Numbered from the stretch's first letter, positions 15,588 through 25,373 are shown. The stretch: 64,000 nt of DNA from Afifellaceae bacterium (GCA_028281235.1 JANQKG010000032.1:62001-126000), one strand, 5' to 3'. Program-made: numbers and translations. The notes: generated by a model not told the origin, from the sequence alone.

Positions 15588-18308
15588 CTATTTGGCCGGC
15601 TCAAGTGCGCGACCCTCCTCTGTCCCGCTGGTTCTTTCCTCCGACTTGGCGATCCGACCGTTCTCGAAGGTCAGCACCCTGTCGAACCATTGACCCGACC
15701 CGGGATGGCCGAGAACCCAAAAAACCGCCATGCCCGGATCGCTGATACTACGCGCAAAATCCAGGACGCGCGTCACGGTGGCATCCTGTGCGTTTGCGTC
15801 AAGCGCCGTCAGTGCCCGGTTGACGACAAGCAGATCGGGCCGCTTGATCAGCGCGCGCGCCAGCGAGACCTTCTGCTGCTGCGCCAGCGACAGCCGCTTG
15901 GCGCCGCTGCCCACGTCGAAGCTCAGGCCAAGCTCGATAATGGCGTCCGTCAGACCAAGCGAATCCATTGTCTCGCGCAGAAGTGCATTCACGCGCTCCA
16001 CCGCTTCCGCATAGGTGTCGACGATACGACCGAAGAGCACGTTGTCCTGAACGCTGGCAGCGGAATTGAGCGAGCCGGGCTGGTAGAAGACGATGGCGCC
16101 GGACAGATCCTCCGGCAGGTTGTCGCGGAAGGCCTGCCGCGCCGCCACGATCGCCGTCTGCAGATCGTCGTCGAGCATGCCGTGGCGGTGGCGCGGCTCG
16201 ATATAGCCGTAAGCGAGGCGCAGAAGCGCACGCCGATCCGATTCCTCCACCTCCGACAGCTCGCCGGCCGAAGCGCGCCGCACGATGGCGCGGTAGTCGT
16301 CGATCTCATCCGGCGACATCAGGTCCATGCGTTCCAGAAGCGGATTGTCCGGAGCAAGGTCGCCGAAGAGATCGATCAGCGTCTCCGCGACGTTGAGGCC
16401 CATATTGACGAGCTTCTCTTCAAGCCCGGTGTCGGTGACGACTTTCGCCAGATACAGGTCCTCGGTGTTCTCCCCGTCGATGGCGTCAGGGTCCGACACG
16501 CCGAAGATCAGGTTCTCCTTCACCGACGCGTTGACGACGTAATGGTCGGGATCGAACATCTCGACATATTGCTCGCCGCGATTCTTGACCAAACGCTCGC
16601 GGAACGCGTCGCGTGCCGCCAGCACGCGGCTTTCCATCTCGCCGAGCGCCTCTTCCGGCATCTTGCTGCGCAGGCCAAGGCGGTAGACGTCGTTCTCCAG
16701 GTCCACCAGCACCAGGACTTCGCGCAGGCGCACCAGGAGGTCCTCCGGCCCTTCGGCGCCGGCGGCGGCGTAGTCGATCCAGTCGTCGGCGATGTTGGTC
16801 TCGGTGTTGCCGGAAGCGCGCGCTTCAGTCAGCCATTGGCGGGTCTCGCGCGTCTCCTCCTCCGTCTGGCTGCGAAGCGGCGCGTGACGCAGGCCGTAGA
16901 TCAGCGCGTTCATCAGCGAGGATTGCGGCAGATAGGTATTGGCCTCCGCGTAGCCGATGCGCCGGCCGGTGAAGGAATCGGGAAGCCCTTCAATAGGACT
17001 TCCGTCGATGAGGATGCGTCCGCTATCCGGCTCCGACAGCTTGGCAAGCGCCTCCGCCAGATACTCGCCGCCCGCGCCGACCGGGCCGATGGCGGCCACG
17101 GCATCGCCTGGGGCGAGCTTCAGTGATGTCGGCTCCAAAAGCGTTGCGCCGGAATCGTCGCGGATGGCGAGGCCGCTCGCCGCGACCTCGCGATCGATGC
17201 GCGGCGGCGTATTGGTGTCGAGCTTCTGCAGCTCCGGATCGAGCACTTTGCCGATGGTGAATTGCTCGATCACCTGCGTGTACTTGACCTGCACGTCCAG
17301 CCGCTGCTGATCCCAGTCGATCAAGTCCTTCAGCGGCGAGGGGAGCTCCTTATACGCCGCGATGACGGCGACCAGCTGACCGATATCCAAGCGCCCCGTG
17401 ATCGCGAAATAGCCGCCGATCAGATAGAAGATGAACGGCGTGACCTGGGCCAGCAGGTTGTTGATGAATTTGACCAGGAACTTCCACTGGTAAATGTCGA
17501 AGCGGATGAAGAAGATCTTGCCGAGGCGATTGGCGATCTCCGCGCGTTCCCAGTTCGTCGCATCATTGACGCGCACGCCGATAATACCTTCCACGATCTC
17601 ACCGACGCGTCCGGCTAGAGCGCGCGCGGTGAGCTGGCGCTGACGCCCGAGGATCAGAAGCCGGCGACGGAGCCGCGGGATCAGGATCACCTGCACGGCC
17701 ACGATTGCGCCGGCGACAAGCCCCAGCGTGACGCTCTGCAGCATGATGAACACCATCGCCGTGACCGCCTGGCTGAGCAGGAAGGCCGGCTGCACATAAG
17801 CGTCGCCGATGAAGCCGCCGAGCGGCTCCACCTCGTCCTTCACCATTGTGGCGACTTCGGAGGAGCGCATGCGACGGAACTGCGGCAGCGGGAAGCGCAG
17901 AAGCGTGTCGACGAGCTGGTAGCGCATGCGCCTCAGCATCCGCTCGCCAAGCCGGCCCTTGAACACGGAAATGTAGAGCTTGAAGGCGCCGTTGATGAGG
18001 ACGAAGCTGAGGAAGAGCGTGCACAGATAGACGAGCATCGTCACGCGCTCCAGCTCGATCCCGTCAAAGAGCACGAATTCGTTTCCGCCCCCGCCGAGCC
18101 AGGCCGGGATGGAGAACGCAATGCGCAGCGCCGTTTCCGTATCGGTCGGACTGGAGAAGCCTTCGCCCTGGATCGGGCCGTTGATGATCTGCTTGGGCAG
18201 GTCCAGCGACAGGAAGTAGAACGGCAGCGATGCCACGACCACGAACAGCAGCCAGATTTGGTCGCGCTTCGAGAACCTCCAGGTGTAGCGGAAGATACTT
18301 TGGTCCAT
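15588..18308 (-). CDS. ABC exporter-like protein with degenerate, expanded nucleotide-binding domain
   Basis: A 906-residue fused transmembrane/ATPase protein. Residues ~1-330 form an exporter-type membrane domain of about six helices (for example 20-36, 88-106, 180-213, 283-300). The ATPase domain spans ~375-890, about twice the usual size. Walker A reads GPVGAGGE (408-415, catalytic Lys replaced by Gly), the signature reads LSLAQ (806-810) and Walker B reads LLVVNRAL (Asp to Asn830, Glu to Arg831). Only the H-loop His868 looks normal. A ~270-residue insert repeats the segment after the Q-loop (near 458-473, 589-604 and 745-761). ATP hydrolysis is unlikely. It is the first gene of the CNB/cyclase operon. 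It may be a regulated channel, scaffold or sensor. Confidence 0.88.
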   Translation of the reverse strand: MDQSIFRYTWRFSKRDQIWLLFVVVASLPFYFLSLDLPKQIINGPIQGEGFSSPTDTETALRIAFSIPAWLGGGGNEFVLFDGIELERVTMLVYLCTLFLSFVLINGAFKLYISVFKGRLGERMLRRMRYQLVDTLLRFPLPQFRRMRSSEVATMVKDEVEPLGGFIGDAYVQPAFLLSQAVTAMVFIMLQSVTLGLVAGAIVAVQVILIPRLRRRLLILGRQRQLTARALAGRVGEIVEGIIGVRVNDATNWERAEIANRLGKIFFIRFDIYQWKFLVKFINNLLAQVTPFIFYLIGGYFAITGRLDIGQLVAVIAAYKELPSPLKDLIDWDQQRLDVQVKYTQVIEQFTIGKVLDPELQKLDTNTPPRIDREVAASGLAIRDDSGATLLEPTSLKLAPGDAVAAIGPVGAGGEYLAEALAKLSEPDSGRILIDGSPIEGLPDSFTGRRIGYAEANTYLPQSSLMNALIYGLRHAPLRSQTEEETRETRQWLTEARASGNTETNIADDWIDYAAAGAEGPEDLLVRLREVLVLVDLENDVYRLGLRSKMPEEALGEMESRVLAARDAFRERLVKNRGEQYVEMFDPDHYVVNASVKENLIFGVSDPDAIDGENTEDLYLAKVVTDTGLEEKLVNMGLNVAETLIDLFGDLAPDNPLLERMDLMSPDEIDDYRAIVRRASAGELSEVEESDRRALLRLAYGYIEPRHRHGMLDDDLQTAIVAARQAFRDNLPEDLSGAIVFYQPGSLNSAASVQDNVLFGRIVDTYAEAVERVNALLRETMDSLGLTDAIIELGLSFDVGSGAKRLSLAQQQKVSLARALIKRPDLLVVNRALTALDANAQDATVTRVLDFARSISDPGMAVFWVLGHPGSGQWFDRVLTFENGRIAKSEERTSGTEEGRALEPAK

Positions 18309-18414
18309 GGCGCCGGGGACGAACTCTCCTAGGGCGGGCCGCGTTCTCTGCTCGTCTGCGCGGCGAATGTCGAAACTATACCAGCACGCCGGCTGGGCTG
18401 TCTAACGAGCGGTC

Positions 18415-18513
18415 TAGAGCATGATCCCGAAAAGTGGGAACCGGTTCGGATAAGATCATGCTCAAAAAGAAGAGAGCGTGCCTCCTTCTGATTCAATCGG
18501 AATGGACAATGCT
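18415..18513. repeat. Dispersed intergenic repeat (copy 1)
   Basis: Inverted arms GAGCATGATC (18417-18426) and GATCATGCTC (18454-18463) bracket a GC-rich hairpin. A second, weaker palindromic part (CTGATTCAATCGGAATGG) follows. The same two-part element is at 44854-44955. It fills the gap between the pseudo-ABC gene and the importer ATPase gene. Confidence 0.85.
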
Positions 18514-20442
18514 CTAACGCGTGATTTCGGGCGCAAGTGCGGCCTCTCCGATGGCCGGCGCGGCTGCCGCCGGCTGCTTCGCCGGCTCCGGCAGCCGCGC
18601 GGCGCGCACGAAATGCCCGTTGCCGGCGTCCAGCATCGGCGGGTCTCCGTCGGGCCCGCAGCCGAACGGCGCCGGCCAGGCCAGCGGATCGGACTGGCGC
18701 GTCTCGCCGATGATCTGGAAGTCCAGCGGCCGGTCGGGATCGGGGAAAGGGACCGCCGACATCAGCGCCTTGGTGTAGGGGTGCAGCGGGTTGCGGAACA
18801 GTTCGTCCCGCGGCGCCAGCTCCACCAGGCGGCCGGCGCACATCACCGCGATGCGGTCGGCGATGTAATTGATCACCGCAAGATTGTGCGAGATGAACAG
18901 GTACGTCAGGCCGATCTCTTTCTGCAGGTCCTTCAGAAGATTGAGAATCTGCGCCTGGATTGAGACATCGAGCGCAGAGACCGGCTCGTCGCAAATAACG
19001 AGCTCCGGCTGAAGCGCGAGCGACCGAGCAATGCCGATGCGTTGCCGTTGTCCGCCGGAGAAGCTGTGCGGGTAGCGGTTGAGGTGCTCCGCCCCCAGCC
19101 CGACCATCTCCAGGAGCCGTACGGCGGCCGCGCGACGTGTCGCTTCGGTGCCGATGTTATGGATAAGGAAGGGCTCGGCGAGAATGCTGCCGATCGTCAT
19201 CCGCGGATTGAGCGACGAGAAGGGGTCCTGGAAGATGTACTGAATCTTGCGGCGGATCGGGTGCATCTCCTGCCGGTCCAGGTCGAAGAGGGGGACCGGC
19301 CGGCCGCCGTCGTGGAACAGCGCTTCGCCCTCGTCGACCTCCACGGCGCGCGTGATGGCCTTGCTGACCGTCGTCTTGCCGGAGCCTGACTCACCGACGA
19401 GGCCCAAGCACTCGCCGCGGTCAATGGAGAAGCTGATGTCGGAAAGCGCCAGAACGCTCGCCTCCGGCCCGCTCGACAGCCATTTGAGGTGCTTGCGCAG
19501 GCCGAAGCGCTTGGTGAGGTTCTTCACCTCAAGCAGCGTGCCGCCGCTTCTGTCGGTGAGCGCCGCCTCGCCGAAATCCGGCACCGAGGTCTTGATCTCG
19601 CGGATCGGTTTCAGCCGCTCCCCGGGCTTCATCTCGAAATGCGGCACGGCCTTGAGCAGCGCCTTGAGATAGGGGTGCTGCGGATTGCCGAAAATGTCGT
19701 CGAGCGCACCGGCCTCCACGACCTTGCCGTGATGCGCCACCACCACCTCTTCGGCCATGTTGGCGACCACGCCGAGATCATGCGTGATAAGCAGCACCGC
19801 CATGCCGAGCTCGTCCTGCACGTCGCGGATCAGCTTCAGGATCTGCGCCTGCACGGTGACGTCGAGCGCTGTGGTCGGCTCGTCGGCAATCAGAAGGGCC
19901 GGGCGGCAGATCAGTGCCATGGCGATCATGGCGCGCTGACGCAGACCGCCGGAGAGCTCGAAAGGATAGGAATCGACCGTCTCCGACGGGCGGGGGAACT
20001 CCACCAGCCGCAACATCTCGATCGTGCGCTCGCGTTTTTCTTCTGCGCTCACCTTGTTATGAACTGCCAGCGCCTCGCCGATCTGGTCGCCGATCGTATG
20101 GAGCGGCGAGAACGAGGTCATCGGCTCCTGGAAGATCATGCCGATCCGGTTACCGCGGATATGCATGAACTCCTTGGATTTCGGCCTGATCTTGGCAACA
20201 TCGCGCACACCCTCGGAGGGGTCGTTGAACAGAATCTCGCCCGCGGTGATCCGCGCGGTGCGCGGCAGAATGCCCATCGTCGCTTGCGCCGACACAGATT
20301 TGCCGGACCCCGATTCCCCGACCAGTGCCACGGTGCTCCCCGGCCGCACGCGCATCGACAGGCCGTCAACGGCCTGCACGCGCCCGGCCAGCGTTCGGAA
20401 CTCGACCGACAAATCGTTGATCTTGAGGAGGTCGTCGCTCAC
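18514..20442 (-). CDS. Fused double ATPase of a peptide/oligosaccharide ABC importer (OppD-OppF type)
   Basis: A 642-residue cytoplasmic protein with two complete ATPase domains in tandem. The first has Walker [10 protein letters not shown], signature LSGGLRQRA and Walker [13 protein letters not shown]. The second has [18 protein letters not shown] and [12 protein letters not shown]. Each domain ends with the oligopeptide-transporter C-terminal extension ([11 protein letters not shown] and [11 protein letters not shown]). The order and length fit fused DppD/DppF-type ATPases. It probably energises the permeases encoded at 10637-12801, which lack an adjacent ATPase, although it is 5.7 kb away on the other strand. 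It could also serve several binding-protein systems. Confidence 0.92.
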   Translation of the reverse strand: MSDDLLKINDLSVEFRTLAGRVQAVDGLSMRVRPGSTVALVGESGSGKSVSAQATMGILPRTARITAGEILFNDPSEGVRDVAKIRPKSKEFMHIRGNRIGMIFQEPMTSFSPLHTIGDQIGEALAVHNKVSAEEKRERTIEMLRLVEFPRPSETVDSYPFELSGGLRQRAMIAMALICRPALLIADEPTTALDVTVQAQILKLIRDVQDELGMAVLLITHDLGVVANMAEEVVVAHHGKVVEAGALDDIFGNPQHPYLKALLKAVPHFEMKPGERLKPIREIKTSVPDFGEAALTDRSGGTLLEVKNLTKRFGLRKHLKWLSSGPEASVLALSDISFSIDRGECLGLVGESGSGKTTVSKAITRAVEVDEGEALFHDGGRPVPLFDLDRQEMHPIRRKIQYIFQDPFSSLNPRMTIGSILAEPFLIHNIGTEATRRAAAVRLLEMVGLGAEHLNRYPHSFSGGQRQRIGIARSLALQPELVICDEPVSALDVSIQAQILNLLKDLQKEIGLTYLFISHNLAVINYIADRIAVMCAGRLVELAPRDELFRNPLHPYTKALMSAVPFPDPDRPLDFQIIGETRQSDPLAWPAPFGCGPDGDPPMLDAGNGHFVRAARLPEPAKQPAAAAPAIGEAALAPEITR

Positions 20443-20527
20443 GGGGCATTCTTCTTCATGGTCGGCTCAGCATGGGGCCATGGAAATCTTTGCGTGGCAA
20501 TGACCACGGGGTGACGGTCGCGTCGAT

Positions 20528-21694
20528 TCATGGCGCAACAGGGCCGCCAGCGCGCGTGTCCAGCGTTGCCAAATCATAGATGAACTTGGCCGATTGCGCC
20601 GCCCCGGCCAGGTTCACGCCGGCGGGCGGCGGCGGTGAAAGCACGGCATGGTTGATCGCCTTTGCCAGCGCCGCCGGGGTCAATTCGGCTTCCGGGACAA
20701 GCGTCAGCAGGCCCTTCTCAGCTAGGATTTCCGCCCGCAATCGCTGCTCCGTCTCGCCTTTTGCTTCGTAGGGAACGACCACTGCGCGGACGCCGGAGGC
20801 CAGTATGTCCATCGTCGTGTTGTAGCCGGCCTGCGAAACCGAAAGGGCGGCGACGGAAAGCCGAGCCGCAAAGTCGGGGCGAAAACGCTCCACGATGGCG
20901 TGTTCATCCGCCATAGCTGCAAGACGCTGGTATTTAGCTTCCGACAGATTGGGGCCGGTGAGAAAGCGCCAAGTGCGATCGGCCATGGCGGTCGCCGGTC
21001 GCGCCTCCATGGCCGCGAAGAGGAGCGGTGCGCCGACCGCCCCGCCGCCGGCTGATACGAGCACCTCGTCATGTCCGACAGGCGGCGCCTCGTTTTTGCG
21101 CGGCGCACCGACATAGCCCGTATAACGGATCAGATCGGCGATGCGATCGGCGGCCGGGAAGGTCTGGCTGAACGGAATGAGCGCCGGATCGCCATGCACC
21201 AGCACGTGGTCAAAGAAGCGCCGCAGCGTTTCAACGGTCTCCTCGGTCCGCTCCGCCTTTCTCGCCACCAGGATGTCGCGCACGGAGCAAAGCACCTGCG
21301 GCCGTTGCGGCTCGGCATGGATCGTCTCCAGAAGCGGCAGCAGCTCAAAACGGAACTGCCGCCGCCCGAAGGGAAAAAGCTCGATCAGAACGACGGCCGG
21401 GTCGGTGCGACGATAAAGGTCGAGGAGGGCGGCGCGCCGCGCCTTGATCCAAACTTCGTCGACAGCCGCGCCATCCGCGTCGCGCAGCGTAGAGAAATCC
21501 TCGCCGGCAATCGTTGCGGCCGGCAGGTGAATGACATTCACGCCGTCAAACCGCACCTCCGGAAACGGCGTGCCCCCGAAAGCGACGGTGACGTCGATGC
21601 CGGTCTCAGCCATGGCCAGCGCAAGCGTCTCAGCGCGGCGAAGATGCCCGACCCCCAGAAGGTGCTGCACGTAGAAGAGGACGCCGCCGCTCAT
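20528..21694 (-). CDS. MurG-like glycosyltransferase (GT28-type C-terminus)
   Basis: A 388-residue GT-B protein. The N-terminal loop YVQHLLGVGHLRRAETLALAMAE resembles the glycine-rich acceptor site of GT28 enzymes. The C-terminal SQAGYNTTMDILASGVRAVVVPY is the family's nucleotide-sugar binding region. It lacks membrane segments and is probably peripheral. Its ATG overlaps the stop of the histidine-phosphatase gene by 4 nt. It shares architecture with the glycosyltransferase at 23949-25187 in the same five-gene operon; the two may add successive sugars. Confidence 0.85.
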   Translation of the reverse strand: MSGGVLFYVQHLLGVGHLRRAETLALAMAETGIDVTVAFGGTPFPEVRFDGVNVIHLPAATIAGEDFSTLRDADGAAVDEVWIKARRAALLDLYRRTDPAVVLIELFPFGRRQFRFELLPLLETIHAEPQRPQVLCSVRDILVARKAERTEETVETLRRFFDHVLVHGDPALIPFSQTFPAADRIADLIRYTGYVGAPRKNEAPPVGHDEVLVSAGGGAVGAPLLFAAMEARPATAMADRTWRFLTGPNLSEAKYQRLAAMADEHAIVERFRPDFAARLSVAALSVSQAGYNTTMDILASGVRAVVVPYEAKGETEQRLRAEILAEKGLLTLVPEAELTPAALAKAINHAVLSPPPPAGVNLAGAAQSAKFIYDLATLDTRAGGPVAP

Positions 21695-22272
21695 GTGTCC
21701 GGCCTCAGAGGGATGTTGAGCGCCGAAACCGAAGGCGCACCATCGGGCGCGATGTCGAATGCGTGGGCGCAGCCGTCGTGAAGCTTGTCCGGTGCTTTCG
21801 TCGTCATGGTCCAGCCCGTTGCCAGCGCATGAAGCGCCCTCAGCACACCCTTATGCGTGACCGCGATCGTGGGCGCGGCGAGGCCGGTCAGAAGCGGCCG
21901 CAGACGCTCCTGCACATCGCGCGGGCTCTCCCCGCCATCGGGGCAAAAATCCAGGCCGCGCGCCTCGTTGAGCGCCATCGCGTCACCGAGTTCGGCGCGC
22001 AGGGCTGTGAGGCTGTGGCCCTCCCAGTTGCCCCAATCCATCTCAATCAGCCGCGGCTCCGGCTTCGGATCGAGGCTGAGTAGCTTGGCAGTCTCCATGG
22101 CGCGCTGAAGCGGGCTGGCAAGGCACGCCGCGTCCTCCCAACCGGGGGGGAGTTGCGCAGCGCCAAACCATGCGCGGCCCGCCTCTGTCAGCGGACGGTC
22201 CGCGCGGCCCTGCATGAGCCCGGCAGCGTTCCAATCCGTCTCGCCATGGCGGATCACGAGAAGGCGGGTCAT
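21691..22272 (-). CDS. Histidine phosphatase family protein
   Basis: A 193-residue phosphoglycerate-mutase-like phosphatase. The catalytic RHG motif is at the start (LLVIRHGETDWN), and the second histidine is in TIAVTHKGVLRALHA. It overlaps its neighbours by 4 nt on both sides, so it is tightly coupled to two glycosyltransferases. A role in removing a phosphate from a sugar intermediate, or in recycling nucleotide products, is inferred only from this context. Confidence 0.88.
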   Translation of the reverse strand: MTRLLVIRHGETDWNAAGLMQGRADRPLTEAGRAWFGAAQLPPGWEDAACLASPLQRAMETAKLLSLDPKPEPRLIEMDWGNWEGHSLTALRAELGDAMALNEARGLDFCPDGGESPRDVQERLRPLLTGLAAPTIAVTHKGVLRALHALATGWTMTTKAPDKLHDGCAHAFDIAPDGAPSVSALNIPLRPDT

Positions 22273-23399
22273 GCCGCCTCCGCTATGATGTCACGGAGAT
22301 GCCGATCCAAGAGCGCAGCGGCGGTGCTGACATCGTGCACGCGTGCTGCGCGGTCCATCGCCGCCCGGCCCATGGCTTGGCGCTTCTGGCTGTCAGCGAG
22401 AAGCGAGGCGAGCGCTGCGGCGAACGCGTTGGAGTCGCCCTCCGGGACGAGAAGCCCGGTCTCGCCATCGGCGATGATACCCGGCACGCCACCGCTTCGT
22501 CCGGCGACGACCGGAAGCCCGGACGCCTGTGCTTCGAGGAACGCCACACCCCAAGCCTCCTTCACCGCCGGCCAGACATAAATGTCGGCCGCGCGATAAA
22601 GCTGCTTCAGTCGGTCCGGCTCAAGCACGCCCACCCAGCGGATGCGCTCGCTAAAGTCGGCGAAGGCCGCGCGCACTTTTGCTTCGGCGGCACCTTCGCC
22701 GGCGATGATCAGCTGCCAGCGCTGATCAACGAGTGCCGAAAGCGCCTCTGCCAGGCAGCGATAGGAGAGGAGTTTTTGATCGTCCCGCATCATGGCGACT
22801 GCGAGGAGCCATGGCTGCGCCTCATCGAGATGGAGCGACGCGGCAACCGCCGCGCGGCATTCGTCGCGCTTCAACGTGCGGAACGGCTGCGTCTCCACGA
22901 ATGGCGGAAGCGGGATCAGCCGCTCTGGATCACGCATCAACGGCCGCACGCATTCCGCATCCGCCGGGTTCGGCTGAAAGATGCGCGCGGCGCGCCTGAT
23001 CGCGTCGGCGACGGCGCCATGGCCGATGTCCCATGGCCCGCCGGCCTGCTTGGGCGCATAGGACGCTTCGGCGAGCACATAGGGAATGCCGAGTTGCTCC
23101 GTGACCGCGGGCCCGAGCCAGTCGGGCGCTTTGTGGTAGAGGTGGTAGGTGAACCACACATCCGGGTGCGACACAGGCTTCACGCGCTGAAGGAAACGCT
23201 CCGCCAGCGCTGTCCCAAGATCGCGCAGATGCACCTGGCGCGCTTCGTCGCCTGAATCATAGCTGCGGAAGCGCGAAGCCACACAAACGTCATGACCGGC
23301 CGCCCGCAACGCCGCAATCAGCGCGCGCGCCATGGCGCGGTCGCCGGACGCCACTTGATGATCGGGCGGCTTAAGAGGAGCGTAGAAGGCAACGCGCAT
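22269..23399 (-). CDS. Glycosyltransferase family 4 protein
   Basis: A 376-residue GT4 enzyme. It starts MRVAFYAPLKPPDH with GDRAMARALIAALRAAGHDV. The C-terminal site is DIYVWPAVKEAWGVAFLEAQASGLPVVAG with GGVPGII. The ATG at 23399 is preferred over an upstream TTG (23426) because the beta-strand MRVAFYAPLK is the usual GT4 N-terminus. It is the middle gene of the glycan operon, with a 4-nt overlap into the histidine phosphatase. Confidence 0.87.
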   Translation of the reverse strand: MRVAFYAPLKPPDHQVASGDRAMARALIAALRAAGHDVCVASRFRSYDSGDEARQVHLRDLGTALAERFLQRVKPVSHPDVWFTYHLYHKAPDWLGPAVTEQLGIPYVLAEASYAPKQAGGPWDIGHGAVADAIRRAARIFQPNPADAECVRPLMRDPERLIPLPPFVETQPFRTLKRDECRAAVAASLHLDEAQPWLLAVAMMRDDQKLLSYRCLAEALSALVDQRWQLIIAGEGAAEAKVRAAFADFSERIRWVGVLEPDRLKQLYRAADIYVWPAVKEAWGVAFLEAQASGLPVVAGRSGGVPGIIADGETGLLVPEGDSNAFAAALASLLADSQKRQAMGRAAMDRAARVHDVSTAAALLDRHLRDIIAEAA

Positions 23400-23426
23400 G
23401 GCGCTTCGGATGGCGTCTCGCCGCAA

Positions 23427-23912
23427 TCAGGCCGCGCGCAATAAAGCGTGCCCGGATTTGGGGCAGCCGTCCGGCCGCGGCAGGTTCTCAAACGATCCTT
23501 CAAGTGGTCGATCGGCCAGAATGATTGTGCCGGGCTCCGACCATTCCGCGATATGCGGCGAAAGCCACGCGCGCGTGATCAGGTCCTGTGTGGGGTCGCC
23601 TGAGCCGAGGTCGATATGGATAAAGGCCGGCTTGCCGGGAATGCGCGGTGCGCAATAGCCTAGCGTCTCGCGGATTTCACCGAGGATCATGTGGTCGCCG
23701 TCGGGAATGCACTTGGGGTGCGCACCGATCGCCCGGTCGAATGCGAAGATCTCACGGTCAGGCAGCAGCTCGCGCAGATGATCGAAAGTGCGGCCGCTCC
23801 CTAAGCCAAGCTCGAACACGCAGCCCGGCCTGTCGCCGATCAGCCGTGCGGCTTCTTCCAGGAGCATGCGCTGCGCCGTCAGGCGATTGATCATGAAGTC
23901 GAGTCGGCTCAT
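23427..23912 (-). CDS. Small class I SAM-dependent methyltransferase-like protein
   Basis: A 161-residue protein with motif I CVFELGLGSGRTFDHLRELL and the second-strand acidic loop EIFAFDRAIGAHP. Near the end, FIHIDLGSGDPT and GTIILADRPL resemble later core strands. It is shorter than standard methyltransferases (about 200 or more residues). MSRLDFMINRLTAQR is taken as the start (23912); an upstream ATG at 23933 would add seven residues. It sits in the operon between two glycosyltransferases. The substrate is unknown. Confidence 0.72.
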   Translation of the reverse strand: MSRLDFMINRLTAQRMLLEEAARLIGDRPGCVFELGLGSGRTFDHLRELLPDREIFAFDRAIGAHPKCIPDGDHMILGEIRETLGYCAPRIPGKPAFIHIDLGSGDPTQDLITRAWLSPHIAEWSEPGTIILADRPLEGSFENLPRPDGCPKSGHALLRAA

Positions 23913-23948
23913 GGCCCGGTCTCCGAAAGACACATCCGAAAGACGCGC

Positions 23949-25187
23949 CTATGCGCTGGCGCCGACGCCGCTCACGACGGCGAGGCGCGGTGCTTCAGCG
24001 TCTCCAGGTGCTGCCGTGCCGAGATATTGGTCGACCAGGCCGTTGATGATAGAGAGCCCGTCGAGCAGGCCAGGGATATGCACCTTAGACGGCCGCTTCC
24101 GATCCGGCAGCGCACGCAGCGCATCCGCCATCTGGTGCGGGCTTGTCGTGTCATCGGGCAGGAGCACCGAAACAAGGCCGAGATCGGCCGCCCGCTTGGC
24201 GCGGATATATTGTTCCGCGCGCGGCGTCGTGCGCGGCAGGATGAGCGCCCGCTTGTCCATCGACAGGATTTCGCAGAACGTGTTGTAGCCGCCCATCGCC
24301 ACGACGGCGGCGGCGCGCTGCATCAGCGCCTCCATGTTGGCTTCAAACGCGATCGCTTCCACATGCTTCAGCCGCGCCACGCGCTCCATGAAGCCAGTCT
24401 GCTGGTTCGTGCCCATGAACGGCCCCATCACGATCTTGGCCGGCATGGTAAGCGTCGGGTCGAACTCGTAAGCCCTCAGCACCCAATCGACCAGCATGGC
24501 GCCGTCGCCGCCGCCGCCGGTCGTCACTAGGAAGAAGGGCTCCTCGATGCCATGCGGCGGGGGGTAGAGGCCGGACGGCGTCTTGCCGCGCCGGAGATAG
24601 CCGGTGAAGCGCGTCTTCTGGCGAACCGCCTCCGACACGGCGATCCCGGCCAGCGGGTCATGCACCTCTTCAAGCCCATAGATCCAGATGTGATCGTAAA
24701 GCTGCTCCAGTGAAGGCAGCGACTGCTTGCGCTCCCATTCCGCTGCCAGCCGCGACGGCTCGTCCATCACATCTCTGAGGCCGAGCACGAGGAGCTTCTT
24801 CTGGTCCTTGAGATAGCGCAGCGTGTCTTCGACTTCACCCCGCAGGCCGAGTGGCTCCTTGTCGACGAGAAAGATGTCGGGCTCAAAGACCCGCGCCGTC
24901 TCCAGAATGATCGATGACCGGATCGTCATCAGATCCTCGATGGAGATGCCGGGGCTGTGAGGCTGGTAGTTCTCGTTGGCCAGCTTCACGACGCCGGGCA
25001 CGCGGATGAAGTCAACATTCGGCGAAAAGCTGAATGCGCCGACGATTGGCGAGCCGGCGATCATGAGGATCGAAAGGTCCTCGCGATAGGCGACCAATGA
25101 TTGCGCAATAGCGCGGCAGCGCCTCAGATGCCCGAGCCCGAAGGAATCGTGGCTGTAGATCAGCATCCGCGGCTGACGATTGCTCAA
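23949..25187 (-). CDS. MurG-like glycosyltransferase, TTG start
   Basis: A 412-residue GT-B protein. The N-terminal MLIYSHDSFGLGHLRRCRAIA and the C-terminal AMGGYNTFCEILSMDKRALILPR are the acceptor and donor signatures. The start is set at the TTG at 25187 because GAGGAG (25195-25200 on the complement) lies exactly 7 nt upstream. The ATG at 25166 has no comparable site and would drop MSNRQPR. It is the first gene of the five-gene glycan operon running to 20528, and it diverges from the membrane cyclase gene at 25374. Confidence 0.85.
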   Translation of the reverse strand: MSNRQPRMLIYSHDSFGLGHLRRCRAIAQSLVAYREDLSILMIAGSPIVGAFSFSPNVDFIRVPGVVKLANENYQPHSPGISIEDLMTIRSSIILETARVFEPDIFLVDKEPLGLRGEVEDTLRYLKDQKKLLVLGLRDVMDEPSRLAAEWERKQSLPSLEQLYDHIWIYGLEEVHDPLAGIAVSEAVRQKTRFTGYLRRGKTPSGLYPPPHGIEEPFFLVTTGGGGDGAMLVDWVLRAYEFDPTLTMPAKIVMGPFMGTNQQTGFMERVARLKHVEAIAFEANMEALMQRAAAVVAMGGYNTFCEILSMDKRALILPRTTPRAEQYIRAKRAADLGLVSVLLPDDTTSPHQMADALRALPDRKRPSKVHIPGLLDGLSIINGLVDQYLGTAAPGDAEAPRLAVVSGVGASA

Positions 25188-25373
25188 TGTCGCTCTCCTC
25201 GATTGGCAATCCGCCCCTTCGGCGGCGGAGCATCGGCATTTTTCGGCGCGGCGCAACCCACTCCGCGTCTCCTCGCGGCACTGTGCGAACGCGCGAGGAG
25301 GATTAGCTGGTCCCGGTCTCACGCGCACCCTAGATTTGCCGGGCACCAGTCACCTTCAGGGACGGCGACCATT

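Noticed and set aside
15690-17126. A 478-codon open frame on the plus strand
   Set aside because: Antisense to the pseudo-ABC gene; no motif, no ribosome-binding site.
25101-25373. N-terminal extension of the membrane cyclase
   Set aside because: Overlaps the divergent glycosyltransferase gene and encodes no hydrophobic or conserved sequence.
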